Notes: generated by a model not told the origin, from the letters alone. A DNA stretch of 32,611 bases from an uncultured Actinomycetes bacterium (GCA_903938735.1 CAJAEK010000123.1:1-32611); one strand, 5' to 3'. Shown: positions 1 through 8,857, counted from the stretch's first letter. A program made the numbers and translations.

Positions 1-219
1 ACCTTGAGCAAAGCGTTAGGAAATCCCTTGCTCTCGAACGACGATGTAGAGCGCGTTCGTTCCATCATTACAGAATCTGGTGCTCTTAATGAACTCGAGC
101 AGCTCATCACTGATTTAACGGATCAAGCGGTTGCGGCGCTCAATGCCCCAGTTCTGCATTCTGATGCTCGTGAAATTTTGACCGAACTAGCCACCGTTGT
201 TACACGTCGTAAGAGTTAG
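1..219 (+). CDS. crtE: Polyprenyl (geranylgeranyl) diphosphate synthase, C-terminal fragment, truncated by window start
   Basis: Open from base 1 in frame 1 (TLSKALGNPLLSNDDVERVRSIITESGALNELEQLITDLTDQAVAALNA...), which resembles the C-terminal helices of polyprenyl synthases; directly upstream of crtI. Confidence 0.65.
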   Translation, partial: TLSKALGNPLLSNDDVERVRSIITESGALNELEQLITDLTDQAVAALNAPVLHSDAREILTELATVVTRRKS

Positions 220-225
220 GAACTC

Positions 226-1707
226 ATGAAGCGAGTAAAGGGTCCTACAGACCACGTAGTAATTGTTGGTGCCGGACTAGGCGGACTGAGCGCTGCGCTC
301 CGATTGGCTGGCGCAGGTCGTAAAGTCACGGTTGTTGAACGCGAAAGTGTTCCTGGTGGACGTAACGGATTGCTCAATAAAGATGGCTATGCCTTCGATA
401 CCGGCCCAACGGTTTTAACGATGCCTAACTTGATTCAAGATGCGCTCTCTTGCGTGGGTGAAGATATTAAGGATTGGTTAGAGCTGGTTCCGCTTGATCC
501 GCTCTATCGCGCCTTCTATCACGACGGTTCCACGCTCGATGTCCACGCCGATACCGGCCGCATGCAAGAAGAGATCCGAACCGTGATTGGCGCTGAAGAA
601 GCGGCGGGGTACGGTCGTTACGTCGATTTCGTCACCAAGCTCTACAAGTACGAAATGAACGATTTCATCGACCGCAATATCGATTCACCACTCAATCTTT
701 TGACGCCTAACCTGGCCAAACTCGTGGCACTCGGCGGCTTTCGACGCCTCGCGCCAAAGGTCAACGACTATCTGAAGGACCCACGCACCCAGAAGGTCTA
801 CTCGTTCCAGGCAATGTATGCCGGGGTCAGCCCACAACAAGCGCTCGCCATCTACGCAATCATCGCTTACATGGATTCGGTCAACGGCGTCTTCTTCCCT
901 AAGGGCGGAATGCACGCGGTTCCCCGCGCTCTCGCTGGCGCTGCTGCAAAACATGGCGTTGAATTTAAATACAACAGCACGGTCACATCAGTAGAACATT
1001 CCAACGGTCGGGCGACCGCGGTCATGACCGAAAATGGTGAACGCATCGAATGCGATGCGGTAATTCTCAACCCTGATCTGCCTGTGGCGTGGCGCGATTT
1101 GCTCGGCAAGACGCCTGCTTCAGTAAAGCGCCTTAATTACTCACCATCGTGTGCAACGCTATTGGTTGGCTCCTCCAAGAGTTACCCACGTTTAGCTCAT
1201 CACAACATTCACTTTGGCGAGTCATGGGATGGCGTCTTCGATGAGCTCATCAACAAGAAGACGTTGATGACCGACCCCAGCTTGCTAGTCACTGTCCCGA
1301 CGCATGACGACCCATCATTAGCACCCGCGGGCAAGAGTTCGTATTACGTTCTCTTCCCTACCCCAAATCTCACCGCGGATATCGACTGGAAAGTCGAAGG
1401 ACCGAAATACCGCGATCAGATGATTCGCACAATGGAAGCGCGTGGTTATGAAGGCTTTGGTGATTCGATTGAAGTCGAACACTTGACCACACCACTGGAT
1501 TGGCAAGCACAAGGCATGGAACAAGGCGCACCCTTTGCGGCCGCACACACCTTCTTCCAGACGGGTCCATTCCGATCAAAGAACATGGCAAAGGGATATG
1601 AGAATGTGGTCTTTGCTGGATCCGGAACGCAGCCAGGTGTTGGTGTTCCAATGGTATTGATTTCGGGTCGTTTAGCCGCGGAGCGAATCGTTGGTCCGGT
1701 TAGCTAA
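226..1707 (+). CDS. crtI: Phytoene desaturase (CrtI family)
   Basis: N-terminal dinucleotide-binding motif VVIVGAGLGGLSAALRLAGAGRKVTVVERE and C-terminal NVVFAGSGTQPGVGVPMVLISGRLAAERI, typical of CrtI. Confidence 0.93.
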   Translation: MKRVKGPTDHVVIVGAGLGGLSAALRLAGAGRKVTVVERESVPGGRNGLLNKDGYAFDTGPTVLTMPNLIQDALSCVGEDIKDWLELVPLDPLYRAFYHDGSTLDVHADTGRMQEEIRTVIGAEEAAGYGRYVDFVTKLYKYEMNDFIDRNIDSPLNLLTPNLAKLVALGGFRRLAPKVNDYLKDPRTQKVYSFQAMYAGVSPQQALAIYAIIAYMDSVNGVFFPKGGMHAVPRALAGAAAKHGVEFKYNSTVTSVEHSNGRATAVMTENGERIECDAVILNPDLPVAWRDLLGKTPASVKRLNYSPSCATLLVGSSKSYPRLAHHNIHFGESWDGVFDELINKKTLMTDPSLLVTVPTHDDPSLAPAGKSSYYVLFPTPNLTADIDWKVEGPKYRDQMIRTMEARGYEGFGDSIEVEHLTTPLDWQAQGMEQGAPFAAAHTFFQTGPFRSKNMAKGYENVVFAGSGTQPGVGVPMVLISGRLAAERIVGPVS

Positions 1708-1710
1708 CTG

Positions 1711-2157
1711 CTAGACCCCAATATCCTCGTTCCACACTTCCGGCTTCTCGGCGATAAATTTTGCCATCAAGTCTTTACATTCTTGCGAATTTAAATTGAT
1801 GACTTCAACGCCATTGGCGCGTAGTAGATCTTCCGCTCCCATAAAGGTCTCATTTTCACCGAGCACCACTCGTGGAATTCCATAGAGCAATATCGCACCG
1901 GTACACATGTTGCAGGGCGACAAGGTGGTATACATAGTTGCTTTTTGGTAAACCGACGCAGGTAACCGACCAATATTTTCTAGGCAGTCAGTTTCACCAT
2001 GGCGAATTGCACTACCCAGTTGAACGCGCTTGTTGTATCCAGTGCCCAACACCTTGCCATCCACGACTAACGCGCCGCCAATCGGCACGCCACCTTGCGA
2101 ACCACCTTCACGCGCAGCCGCTATTGCATACTCCAAAAATTCTTGATCGGTACTCAT
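1711..2157 (-). CDS. Cytosine/nucleoside deaminase, yeast Fcy1-like
   Basis: HGE...SPCNMCTGAILLYGIPRVVLGEN zinc-deaminase signature; the tail ...KFIAEKPEVWNEDIGV closely matches yeast cytosine deaminase as recalled. Start taken at MSTDQ (ATG at 2157), not the longer ORF. Confidence 0.85.
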   Translation of the reverse strand: MSTDQEFLEYAIAAAREGGSQGGVPIGGALVVDGKVLGTGYNKRVQLGSAIRHGETDCLENIGRLPASVYQKATMYTTLSPCNMCTGAILLYGIPRVVLGENETFMGAEDLLRANGVEVINLNSQECKDLMAKFIAEKPEVWNEDIGV

Positions 2158-2191
2158 GATTCTCTTCTTTCTATATCTGGTGACGAAACGA

Positions 2192-2227
2192 CGAAAGCCA
2201 GCTGGCACAAAGGCTAGCTGGCTTTCG
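2192..2227. repeat. Perfect 12-bp inverted repeat (CGAAAGCCAGCT-N12-AGCTGGCTTTCG)
   Basis: Both arms read directly from the sequence; lies between the permease stop (2242) and the deaminase start (2157). Confidence 0.9.
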
Positions 2228-2241
2228 GTTAAATCGGGGTA

Positions 2242-3621
2242 TTACTTCTCTGCTGAAACCTTCTTCTTTGCAGCGACGTAATAAATTACAAAGGCAAGCA
2301 CGAAGCCAACCAAGAATGCGATATCGCCAATTCCTGGATGGTGCTTAACAAAGTAACCGGAATAATACGACTGGTTCGAGAAGCCCCAGATTGCAATAAA
2401 CCCTGCAACCACAAAGGCAATTGGACCAGCAATATTCTCTCGCTTGGCGAAGAGCAGCTTCTCAATGGATGCGCCCTTGCGGATGACCTTGTCGGCAATC
2501 AAAACGCCTAGCCATGGCCCAATCCAGTAGGACATAACCAACAAGAAGTTCTCGTAGTTGTTCGCTGGATTGTTGAGCGCAGCATGAGCCAAGAGGAATC
2601 CGAGAATTCCAAAAATGATTGCAGAGATTGCACGACGCTGCTTACTACCGACCTTGAAGCCGATTGCCAAGAACGACAGTGCGCCTGAATAAATGTTCAG
2701 CACGTTTGCGCAGATTGATCCGCCGACAATGCCGAGCAAGACAAGTTTGCCAAGCCATGAAGGCATCAAGTGTGTGAAGTCACCGGTTGGGTTGGTATTC
2801 GCACCATAGCCGTGCATGCCAGCTGTTACAGCGGCTGCTCCGACAATCTGAAGAATGGTTGAGGAAACGAAGATTCCAAAACCAGCTGCACGACCCGCTG
2901 CCTTGCCATCTGTTGATGCAGGTAGGTAACGAGCGAAGTCAGATGAGAATGGGTTCCAGCCGGCGGCGTATCCGTAGACAGCGCCAACCAACAACAAGAA
3001 TCCACCAGGGGTATGGCCACCAGCGTGTGCGCTGAGGTGTCCCTTGCTCAGTGCGTAGATTGCTGCGGCACCGAAGACGACTACGAGATATGGGAAGAGG
3101 TACTTCTCCACATTCTGGACCAAGTTGTGACCGATGAATGCGATCGCAACCTGAATCAACACAACGATGATGAGTGCGGTGAGCACCTTCATCTTGGTGA
3201 GGTCTGCAAGCGCGAACGCGCCGGAGACGCTATTCACTGCGAACCAACCGATACCTGCTGCGCCAGCGTTCAACACTGAAGGAATGATGTTGCCGAGCTT
3301 GCCGAAGGCAGAGCGGCTTACGATCATTTGTGGGACGCCGTACTTAGGGCCGTCTTGAGTTAGGACATACTGACCGGCTGCGCCGAGTGCGTTACCGATA
3401 ACAATGCCGAGAACGGCTTGCCAGAAAGTAAGGCCGAAAAATAGAACGCCGAGAGCGCCAACATAAATTGTTGCGAACTCAAGGTTAGGGCTGGTCCAGG
3501 TCGCAAATAGATTGCGCGCCTTGCCGTGTCGATCTTTTGAGGGAATTGATTCGATACCGCCTGGCTCTACCGCGAGAACCTTCTCGCCGTATTCGCCTTC
3601 TCTCATCTCTAGGTTAGACAT
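2242..3621 (-). CDS. NCS1-family cytosine/purine permease
   Basis: 459 aa polytopic protein; WTSPNLEFATIYVGALGV and GPKYGVPQMIVSRSAFGKLGN resemble Fcy2-like NCS1 members; AGGAG-like RBS upstream of ATG. Confidence 0.85.
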   Translation of the reverse strand: MSNLEMREGEYGEKVLAVEPGGIESIPSKDRHGKARNLFATWTSPNLEFATIYVGALGVLFFGLTFWQAVLGIVIGNALGAAGQYVLTQDGPKYGVPQMIVSRSAFGKLGNIIPSVLNAGAAGIGWFAVNSVSGAFALADLTKMKVLTALIIVVLIQVAIAFIGHNLVQNVEKYLFPYLVVVFGAAAIYALSKGHLSAHAGGHTPGGFLLLVGAVYGYAAGWNPFSSDFARYLPASTDGKAAGRAAGFGIFVSSTILQIVGAAAVTAGMHGYGANTNPTGDFTHLMPSWLGKLVLLGIVGGSICANVLNIYSGALSFLAIGFKVGSKQRRAISAIIFGILGFLLAHAALNNPANNYENFLLVMSYWIGPWLGVLIADKVIRKGASIEKLLFAKRENIAGPIAFVVAGFIAIWGFSNQSYYSGYFVKHHPGIGDIAFLVGFVLAFVIYYVAAKKKVSAEK

Positions 3622-3640
3622 ATCTCTCCTGATTTTGTTA

Positions 3641-3662
3641 TCGGGGGTGTTTGCGACCCCGA
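3641..3662 (-). promoter_or_regulatory. Hairpin in the 5' leader of the NCS1 permease
   Basis: TCGGGG(G)T...ACCCCGA inverted repeat with a one-nt bulge, just upstream of the AGGAGAG RBS on the minus strand. Confidence 0.4.
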
Positions 3663-3772
3663 GTGAAATGACGGCTCACTGGGCCGAGGGAATGCAAGGA
3701 AAATACCCGTCTCCCGCCACTACTCAGGGGTTCGCCACGCGGGTGAGAGCTCGCCCCGCGCCATCCCCCGTC

Positions 3773-3778
3773 TAGGAT
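3773..3778 (+). promoter_or_regulatory. -10 element TAGGAT, 6 nt before crtB ATG
   Basis: TAGGAT-TCCCGC-ATG; no Shine-Dalgarno between them. Confidence 0.55.
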
Positions 3779-3784
3779 TCCCGC

Positions 3785-4687
3785 ATGAACGAACTCGACG
3801 CGGCCGGCATAACCGACCCAGCCCTTCGAGCCTCGTACGCCGAGTGCAAGCGACTGAATTCGCTCCACGGCAAGACCTATTACTTGGCCACCTTGCTACT
3901 CCCGCCCGCCAAGCGACCACACGTCCATGCCCTCTACGGCTTTGCGCGTTACGCCGATGAAATCGTGGACGATTTGGAGTCAACTCTGACTCAGGAAGAG
4001 AAAGCAGAAGCGCTTTCGAGTTGGGGAAATGGCGTCCTTGCTGACCTGCGTGCTGGCGTTAGCCATGACCATATCGGTGCGGCGCTGGTCGATACCGTCA
4101 ATCGATTTGATATTCCAATCGCGCACTTCGAGGCTTTCTTGCACTCCATGACCATGGATTTAACGGTGAGCGAGTATCAGAGCTACGGCGACCTGATGGA
4201 GTACGTCTACGGCTCCGCCTCAGTAATCGGTCTGCAGATGGTTCCCATCTTGGGGGTACTTGATCCAGCGGCGTATGCAGCTGCCGAAAAATTAGGAACT
4301 GCCTTTCAATTAGCGAACTTCATTCGCGATGTGGGAGAAGATTTAGAACGCGGTCGGGTCTATCTTCCGATTGACGAATTAACCGCCGCTGGCGTCACAT
4401 CAGAGATGTTGGAAGAACGTGTACTGACTCCTGAAATTCGTAACGCGCTGAAGTTTCAGATTGAGCGTGTTCGTCGATTGCAACGCGAAGCCACGCCGGG
4501 TATCCAGATGCTCGCCGCAGAAAGTCGCGCCTGCATCGAAGCTGCGGGTGAGCTGTATTGCGGCATCGTCGATGAGGTCGAAAAAATCGATTACCAAATC
4601 TTCGAGAAGCGGGCCGTCACTTCTACATGGCGCCGCATCAAGGTTGCTTTGCCTGCGTTGATCAGAGCGCGCAGAGCGCGTAGGTAG
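3785..4687 (+). CDS. crtB: Phytoene/squalene synthase
   Basis: YGFARYADEIVDDL and FQLANFIRDVGEDLERGRVYLP, the two Asp-rich motifs of phytoene synthase. Confidence 0.93.
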   Translation: MNELDAAGITDPALRASYAECKRLNSLHGKTYYLATLLLPPAKRPHVHALYGFARYADEIVDDLESTLTQEEKAEALSSWGNGVLADLRAGVSHDHIGAALVDTVNRFDIPIAHFEAFLHSMTMDLTVSEYQSYGDLMEYVYGSASVIGLQMVPILGVLDPAAYAAAEKLGTAFQLANFIRDVGEDLERGRVYLPIDELTAAGVTSEMLEERVLTPEIRNALKFQIERVRRLQREATPGIQMLAAESRACIEAAGELYCGIVDEVEKIDYQIFEKRAVTSTWRRIKVALPALIRARRARR

Positions 4688-4703
4688 CAAATAACTGCTA
4701 GCC

Positions 4704-4795
4704 TTTTTACCAACGGGAGCCGAGGAATTGGCTGAGAGGATCCGATAGCCGGATCGACCGTAGGACCAGTTCGGTAATGCGAATTGGAAAGGGGT
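4704..4795 (+). promoter_or_regulatory. TPP riboswitch (THI element)
   Basis: CGGGAGCC...GGCTGAGAGG (THI-box CUGAGA core at 4732-4737), then GACCGTAGGACCAGTTCGGTAATGCGAATTGG; P1 pairing CCAA (4710-4713) with TTGG (4784-4787). Confidence 0.9.
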
Positions 4796-4800
4796 TCATC

Positions 4801-5430
4801 ATGCATATCCATTTAATGGCGGTTTTTTTCACGGCGTGGGGTTATCAACTCACCTACCTGGAGTTTGTTGCATTCGTTACATCAGTTGTGGGCGTTGCTC
4901 TCGGCGTATTCGGACCTCGTCAAACCTGGCCGTGGTGGAATATCTCGTCACTTCTTTACGCAGGACTCTTCTATGAGCAGAAGTACTACGCGAGCGCTGC
5001 CTTGCAATTCGTCTTTGTGGCGGGCGGAATCTGGGGTTGGTTTGGCTGGGGTCCCAAGGGCGCAAAGCCTGCACGACTAACCGCGAAGGCGAAGGCAGGC
5101 TGGGGTGCACTGATGCTGATCGGCTGGTTTGCGCTTTATCCAGTGCTCAAGAAAATTGGTGCGGCAGCTTCTCTTACAGATGCATTTGGCTTTGTCGGCA
5201 GCTGTATTGCACAAGTGCTGATGGTGGTCGAGAAATACGAAAGCTGGCCGCTCTGGTTTGTCGTGGATGGCGTCTACACCTATCAGTTCTGGCACGGCGG
5301 CAGCTATCTAACCGCTATCTTGTACTTCATCTTCGTTCTCATCGCCGTTGGCGGTTGGAAGCGCTGGTTACGTGAATCCCGAGCCGAGGCGGTTATTGCA
5401 CATCATGCAGATTCCAGTAAATCTTCTTGA
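4801..5430 (+). CDS. pnuT: PnuC/PnuT-family vitamin (probably thiamine) transporter
   Basis: Trp-rich polytopic protein (FGPRQTWPWWNISSLLYAGLFYEQKYYASAALQFVFVAGGIWGWFGW) typical of PnuC family; downstream of TPP riboswitch. Start at 4801; the ORF-track start at 4777 lies inside the aptamer. Confidence 0.87.
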   Translation: MHIHLMAVFFTAWGYQLTYLEFVAFVTSVVGVALGVFGPRQTWPWWNISSLLYAGLFYEQKYYASAALQFVFVAGGIWGWFGWGPKGAKPARLTAKAKAGWGALMLIGWFALYPVLKKIGAAASLTDAFGFVGSCIAQVLMVVEKYESWPLWFVVDGVYTYQFWHGGSYLTAILYFIFVLIAVGGWKRWLRESRAEAVIAHHADSSKSS

Positions 5431-5968
5431 CCATATTCAGAACGCAGAAGCCAAGTGTGGCCCGGCAGTTCTGATCACGATCGATGGACCAGCAGGTGCG
5501 GGCAAGACCACGCTTGCTGAAACACTTCGCGAAAAATTAGCCGAGCTTGGGCGTTCCGTCACCGTGCTCCATATGGATGATGCCTATGAAGGATGGGAGA
5601 ATGCGCTCGGCGGTTCACTTTCATCCCGATTGCGCAACGAAATCGTGCCGGCGCTGGCAAGCGGCAAGGCATATACCTTTCCGCGCTTTGACTGGCTCAT
5701 AAATAAATGGGACGAACCCACTCGTCATGAACCAACCGACGTCATCATTCTCGAAGGTGTCGGCGCGGGTCAGCGAGCGACTCGATCGGTCACATCCCTC
5801 GCTATCTGGATTGATATCTCGCCCAAAGAGGGAATGAATCGCGTTTTAGAACGCGACGGTTTTGCTATCGAACGCGAGATGAAGCACTTTAAAAAGCAGG
5901 AACTCGTTCACTTTGCGGCCGAGGGAACGGCGAGCGCTGCGGATTACTCGCTCGATGGTGCGTCCTAG
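5405..5968 (+). CDS. P-loop kinase (uridine-kinase-like AAA NTPase)
   Basis: Walker A GPAGAGKTT, HMDDAYEGW, DVIILEGVGAG; probable ATG at 5405 overlaps the end of pnuT by 26 nt. Confidence 0.8.
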   Translation: MQIPVNLLDHIQNAEAKCGPAVLITIDGPAGAGKTTLAETLREKLAELGRSVTVLHMDDAYEGWENALGGSLSSRLRNEIVPALASGKAYTFPRFDWLINKWDEPTRHEPTDVIILEGVGAGQRATRSVTSLAIWIDISPKEGMNRVLERDGFAIEREMKHFKKQELVHFAAEGTASAADYSLDGAS

Positions 5969-5992
5969 CCAGCCCTAGCGGGGTTTCCTCTC

Positions 5993-5998
5993 TAAGAT
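5993..5998 (+). promoter_or_regulatory. -10 element TAAGAT, 6 nt before GTG of the PASTA kinase
   Basis: TAAGAT-TTTGCC-GTG. Confidence 0.5.
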
Positions 5999-6004
5999 TT
6001 TGCC

Positions 6005-7972
6005 GTGTCAGACCTATCGGGCCAACTCATTGATGGCCGCTACCAATTGCAGCATCTCATTGCCGCTGGTGGCATGGCGAGCATTTACGCCGCTTTTGAC
6101 ACTCGACTCGATCGCAAGGTCGCGGTCAAAATTATGCACCCACACCTCGCCAACGACGAAGAGTTCGTCAATAGATTTATCCGGGAAGCTAAGGCGACTG
6201 CATCACTGTCGCATCCCAATATCGTTGCGATTCAGGATCAGGGATGGAACGAAGGTGGAGCGCCAGCGATCTTCTTGGTGATGGAATTTATCGAGGGCTT
6301 CACCTTGCGCGAATTACTTCATGAGCAAGGCGCGCTCGCTGCGGATGTGGCGCTTCGATATCTCGCACCGGTCGTCAGCGCTTTGGTCGCGGCCCACAAA
6401 CAAGGAATCATCCATCGCGATTTAAAACCTGAAAATATTTTGATTGCCAAAGACGGAAGAGTAAAGATTGCGGACTTTGGCTTGGCCCGCGGCGCAAGCC
6501 TCGGCACGACCATGACCGTCGAGTCCAGCGTTGTGCTGGGCAGCGTCTCGTACCTCGCGCCTGAACAGGTGCAGCGTGGTGTAAGCGATGCACGAAGTGA
6601 TATTTACTCCTTAGGCATCATGCTCTTTGAAATGGTGGTCGGAAAGCGTCCTTTCGATGGCGACTCCCCTATTGCCATTGCCTATAAGCACGTCAACGAA
6701 CGTGTTCCTGCACCGTCCACAATCAAAGCGGGGTTGCCGGTATTGCTGGACGAGATAGTTCTCAAGGCAACTGATCCAAATCCAGATAAGCGATATAGAG
6801 ATGCCGCGGCAATGGAGTTGGATATTCAAAAGCTACAACAAGAACTTGATCCAGCTCGACGTCAGCTCACGCTTGAACTAGATGTTGCGCCGCTGATCGC
6901 TAAACCAACGAAGAGCGCGAAGAAAAAGTCGCAATCAGAAAAGCTCGCACGACCTGGACTTCGATTTGGATCGGTCCCGGTCACGAATCCAATTACGAGA
7001 ACCTCAACCGCATCAGCAGCCCGAGAGAGTGAACCCATGCGCGAAGCAACAAACTCCACCGCCGAAATCCGACGCCGCAAACTCTCGCGCCGGGTAAAGC
7101 GTAATCGATTTGTAGCCGCGGTTATTCTTGTTGGCGCGCTTGGCTTTGGTTGGTATCACTTTTTAGGCGCAGGTAGCGGTGTCAGCATCCCATCGGTCGC
7201 CGGGTTATCTCAGGCGCAAGCAAATTCAATGTTGCAGCCGCTCGGTCTAAGCGCCGACGTTGCGGCAACTGTGCCCAGTGAAGAAATTCCGGCTGGTGTC
7301 ATCATCTCCTCTTCGCCGGGCGGTGGTGGTCACGTCAAAAAAGGCGGCACCGTTCACCTCACTATCTCGCAAGGTCCAGCGCAGATTGCAGTCCCGTTGC
7401 TTGTCGGACTATCGCCAGCCGATGCCAACAAGGCAATTGCAGCTGCTGGTCTACAAATCGGAACAACGACGCCGGCCTATAGCGAGACCGTGACGGCAGG
7501 TGCCGTGATTGACGGAGTACCAGCAGCGGGCACGCAAGTAAGGAAAAATACCCAAATTGATTTGTTGGTGAGCCAAGGCCCAGCTCCTGCAGGCGCACAG
7601 TCGTACATCGGTCTTTCAAGCGATCAGGCGTTGAACGAACTAACCGCCGCCGGCTACAAAGTACTCAGCAAGTACGGGTACAGCGACACCATCCCAGCTG
7701 GTTCAGTCATCACACAATCACCGCCCGCCAATACTCCACTCCCTAAGGGTTCGAACATCACGATTGTGATTTCGTCCGGCAGCGCAAAGGCTGCGGTCCC
7801 CAACGTTCTTAAGCAATCTACAAACTCCGCGACCGCTAACTTGGAGAATGCCGGCTTTGTCGTGAAGGTGAAGAGCTCGGGCACGCGCAAGAGCAAGGTA
7901 GTTGTCGCAATCTCTCCCAAGGCGGGAACCAAACTCAAGCGTGGCGGGACGGTAACAATCACCGTCAGATAG
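6005..7972 (+). CDS. Ser/Thr protein kinase with four PASTA repeats (PknB/PknL-type)
   Basis: HRDLKPENI, DFGLARG, YLAPEQ; single TM segment (FVAAVILVGALGFGWYHFL); four extracellular PASTA-like repeats. Confidence 0.95.
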   Translation: MSDLSGQLIDGRYQLQHLIAAGGMASIYAAFDTRLDRKVAVKIMHPHLANDEEFVNRFIREAKATASLSHPNIVAIQDQGWNEGGAPAIFLVMEFIEGFTLRELLHEQGALAADVALRYLAPVVSALVAAHKQGIIHRDLKPENILIAKDGRVKIADFGLARGASLGTTMTVESSVVLGSVSYLAPEQVQRGVSDARSDIYSLGIMLFEMVVGKRPFDGDSPIAIAYKHVNERVPAPSTIKAGLPVLLDEIVLKATDPNPDKRYRDAAAMELDIQKLQQELDPARRQLTLELDVAPLIAKPTKSAKKKSQSEKLARPGLRFGSVPVTNPITRTSTASAARESEPMREATNSTAEIRRRKLSRRVKRNRFVAAVILVGALGFGWYHFLGAGSGVSIPSVAGLSQAQANSMLQPLGLSADVAATVPSEEIPAGVIISSSPGGGGHVKKGGTVHLTISQGPAQIAVPLLVGLSPADANKAIAAAGLQIGTTTPAYSETVTAGAVIDGVPAAGTQVRKNTQIDLLVSQGPAPAGAQSYIGLSSDQALNELTAAGYKVLSKYGYSDTIPAGSVITQSPPANTPLPKGSNITIVISSGSAKAAVPNVLKQSTNSATANLENAGFVVKVKSSGTRKSKVVVAISPKAGTKLKRGGTVTITVR

Positions 7973-7981
7973 GGTTGCCGA

Positions 7982-8857
7982 ATGGCCACTACTAAATCCA
8001 CGCTGCCCCGTCTTGGCGCTCATACGCCCACATCTGGCGGCATGGCCAAGCGATCCATTGCCTACGCGCAAGAAATTGGTGCGGAAGCTATTCAAGTCTT
8101 TGCATCGAATCCTCGCGGCTGGGCAATGCCTGAAGCCAACCCCGAGGCAGATAAAGCATTTCGCGATAAAGCGCTTGAGCTCGATATCGAAACCTATGTT
8201 CATGCGCCCTTCTTAATCAATCTAGGTTCTCCTACGCCCAGCACCTATGAAAATTCGGTTGCATCGACCGCGTACTCTCTCAAGCGCGGTAGAGAAATTG
8301 GTAGTCAGGGCGTTGTCATTCACACTGGCTCTGCGGTCGATGAAAATCACGTTGATAAAGCGTGGAAACAAATCAATAAGGGCATGATGCCCGTCCTTAA
8401 GAAACTGACCGACGAAGACCCATGGCTATTGCTCGAGCCAACCGCAGGTCAAGGCCAATCACTAGTGAAAAAGTTAGACGACTTAACTAAATATTTCGAC
8501 GCGTTGGAGTGGCACCCCAAAGTTGGTGTCTGTCTCGACACCTGCCACGTCTTCGCCGCTGGTCATGACATCGCCAAAAAGGGTGGGATGACCGAGACGC
8601 TCGATCTGCTCGTAAGCTTGGTCGGTATTGAGCGCATCCAGTTGATTCATGCCAATGATTCGATGGATGTCTGTGGCGCTCTCAAGGATCGCCATCAAAA
8701 CCTTGGTGATGGCGAAATCGGGATCAAGCCATTCGAAGAGCTACTCGCCCACCCGGCCGTTAAAACCGCTCCCCTCATCCTCGAAACGCCAGGTATGGAA
8801 CCGGAGCACGGCAAAGAAGTGGCACTGCTCAAGAAAATGCGTAGCAAGATTAAGTGA
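7982..8857 (+). CDS. nfo: Deoxyribonuclease IV (AP endonuclease family 2)
   Basis: RLGAHTPTSGGM, YVHAPFLINLGS, LLEPTAGQG, CLDTCHVFAAGHD, HANDSMDVCGALKDRHQNLGDGEIG motifs. Confidence 0.94.
   Translation: MATTKSTLPRLGAHTPTSGGMAKRSIAYAQEIGAEAIQVFASNPRGWAMPEANPEADKAFRDKALELDIETYVHAPFLINLGSPTPSTYENSVASTAYSLKRGREIGSQGVVIHTGSAVDENHVDKAWKQINKGMMPVLKKLTDEDPWLLLEPTAGQGQSLVKKLDDLTKYFDALEWHPKVGVCLDTCHVFAAGHDIAKKGGMTETLDLLVSLVGIERIQLIHANDSMDVCGALKDRHQNLGDGEIGIKPFEELLAHPAVKTAPLILETPGMEPEHGKEVALLKKMRSKIK

Noticed and set aside
7718-8203. 161-aa minus-strand ORF across the PASTA kinase end and nfo
   Set aside because: Antisense to two clear genes; no recognisable motifs.
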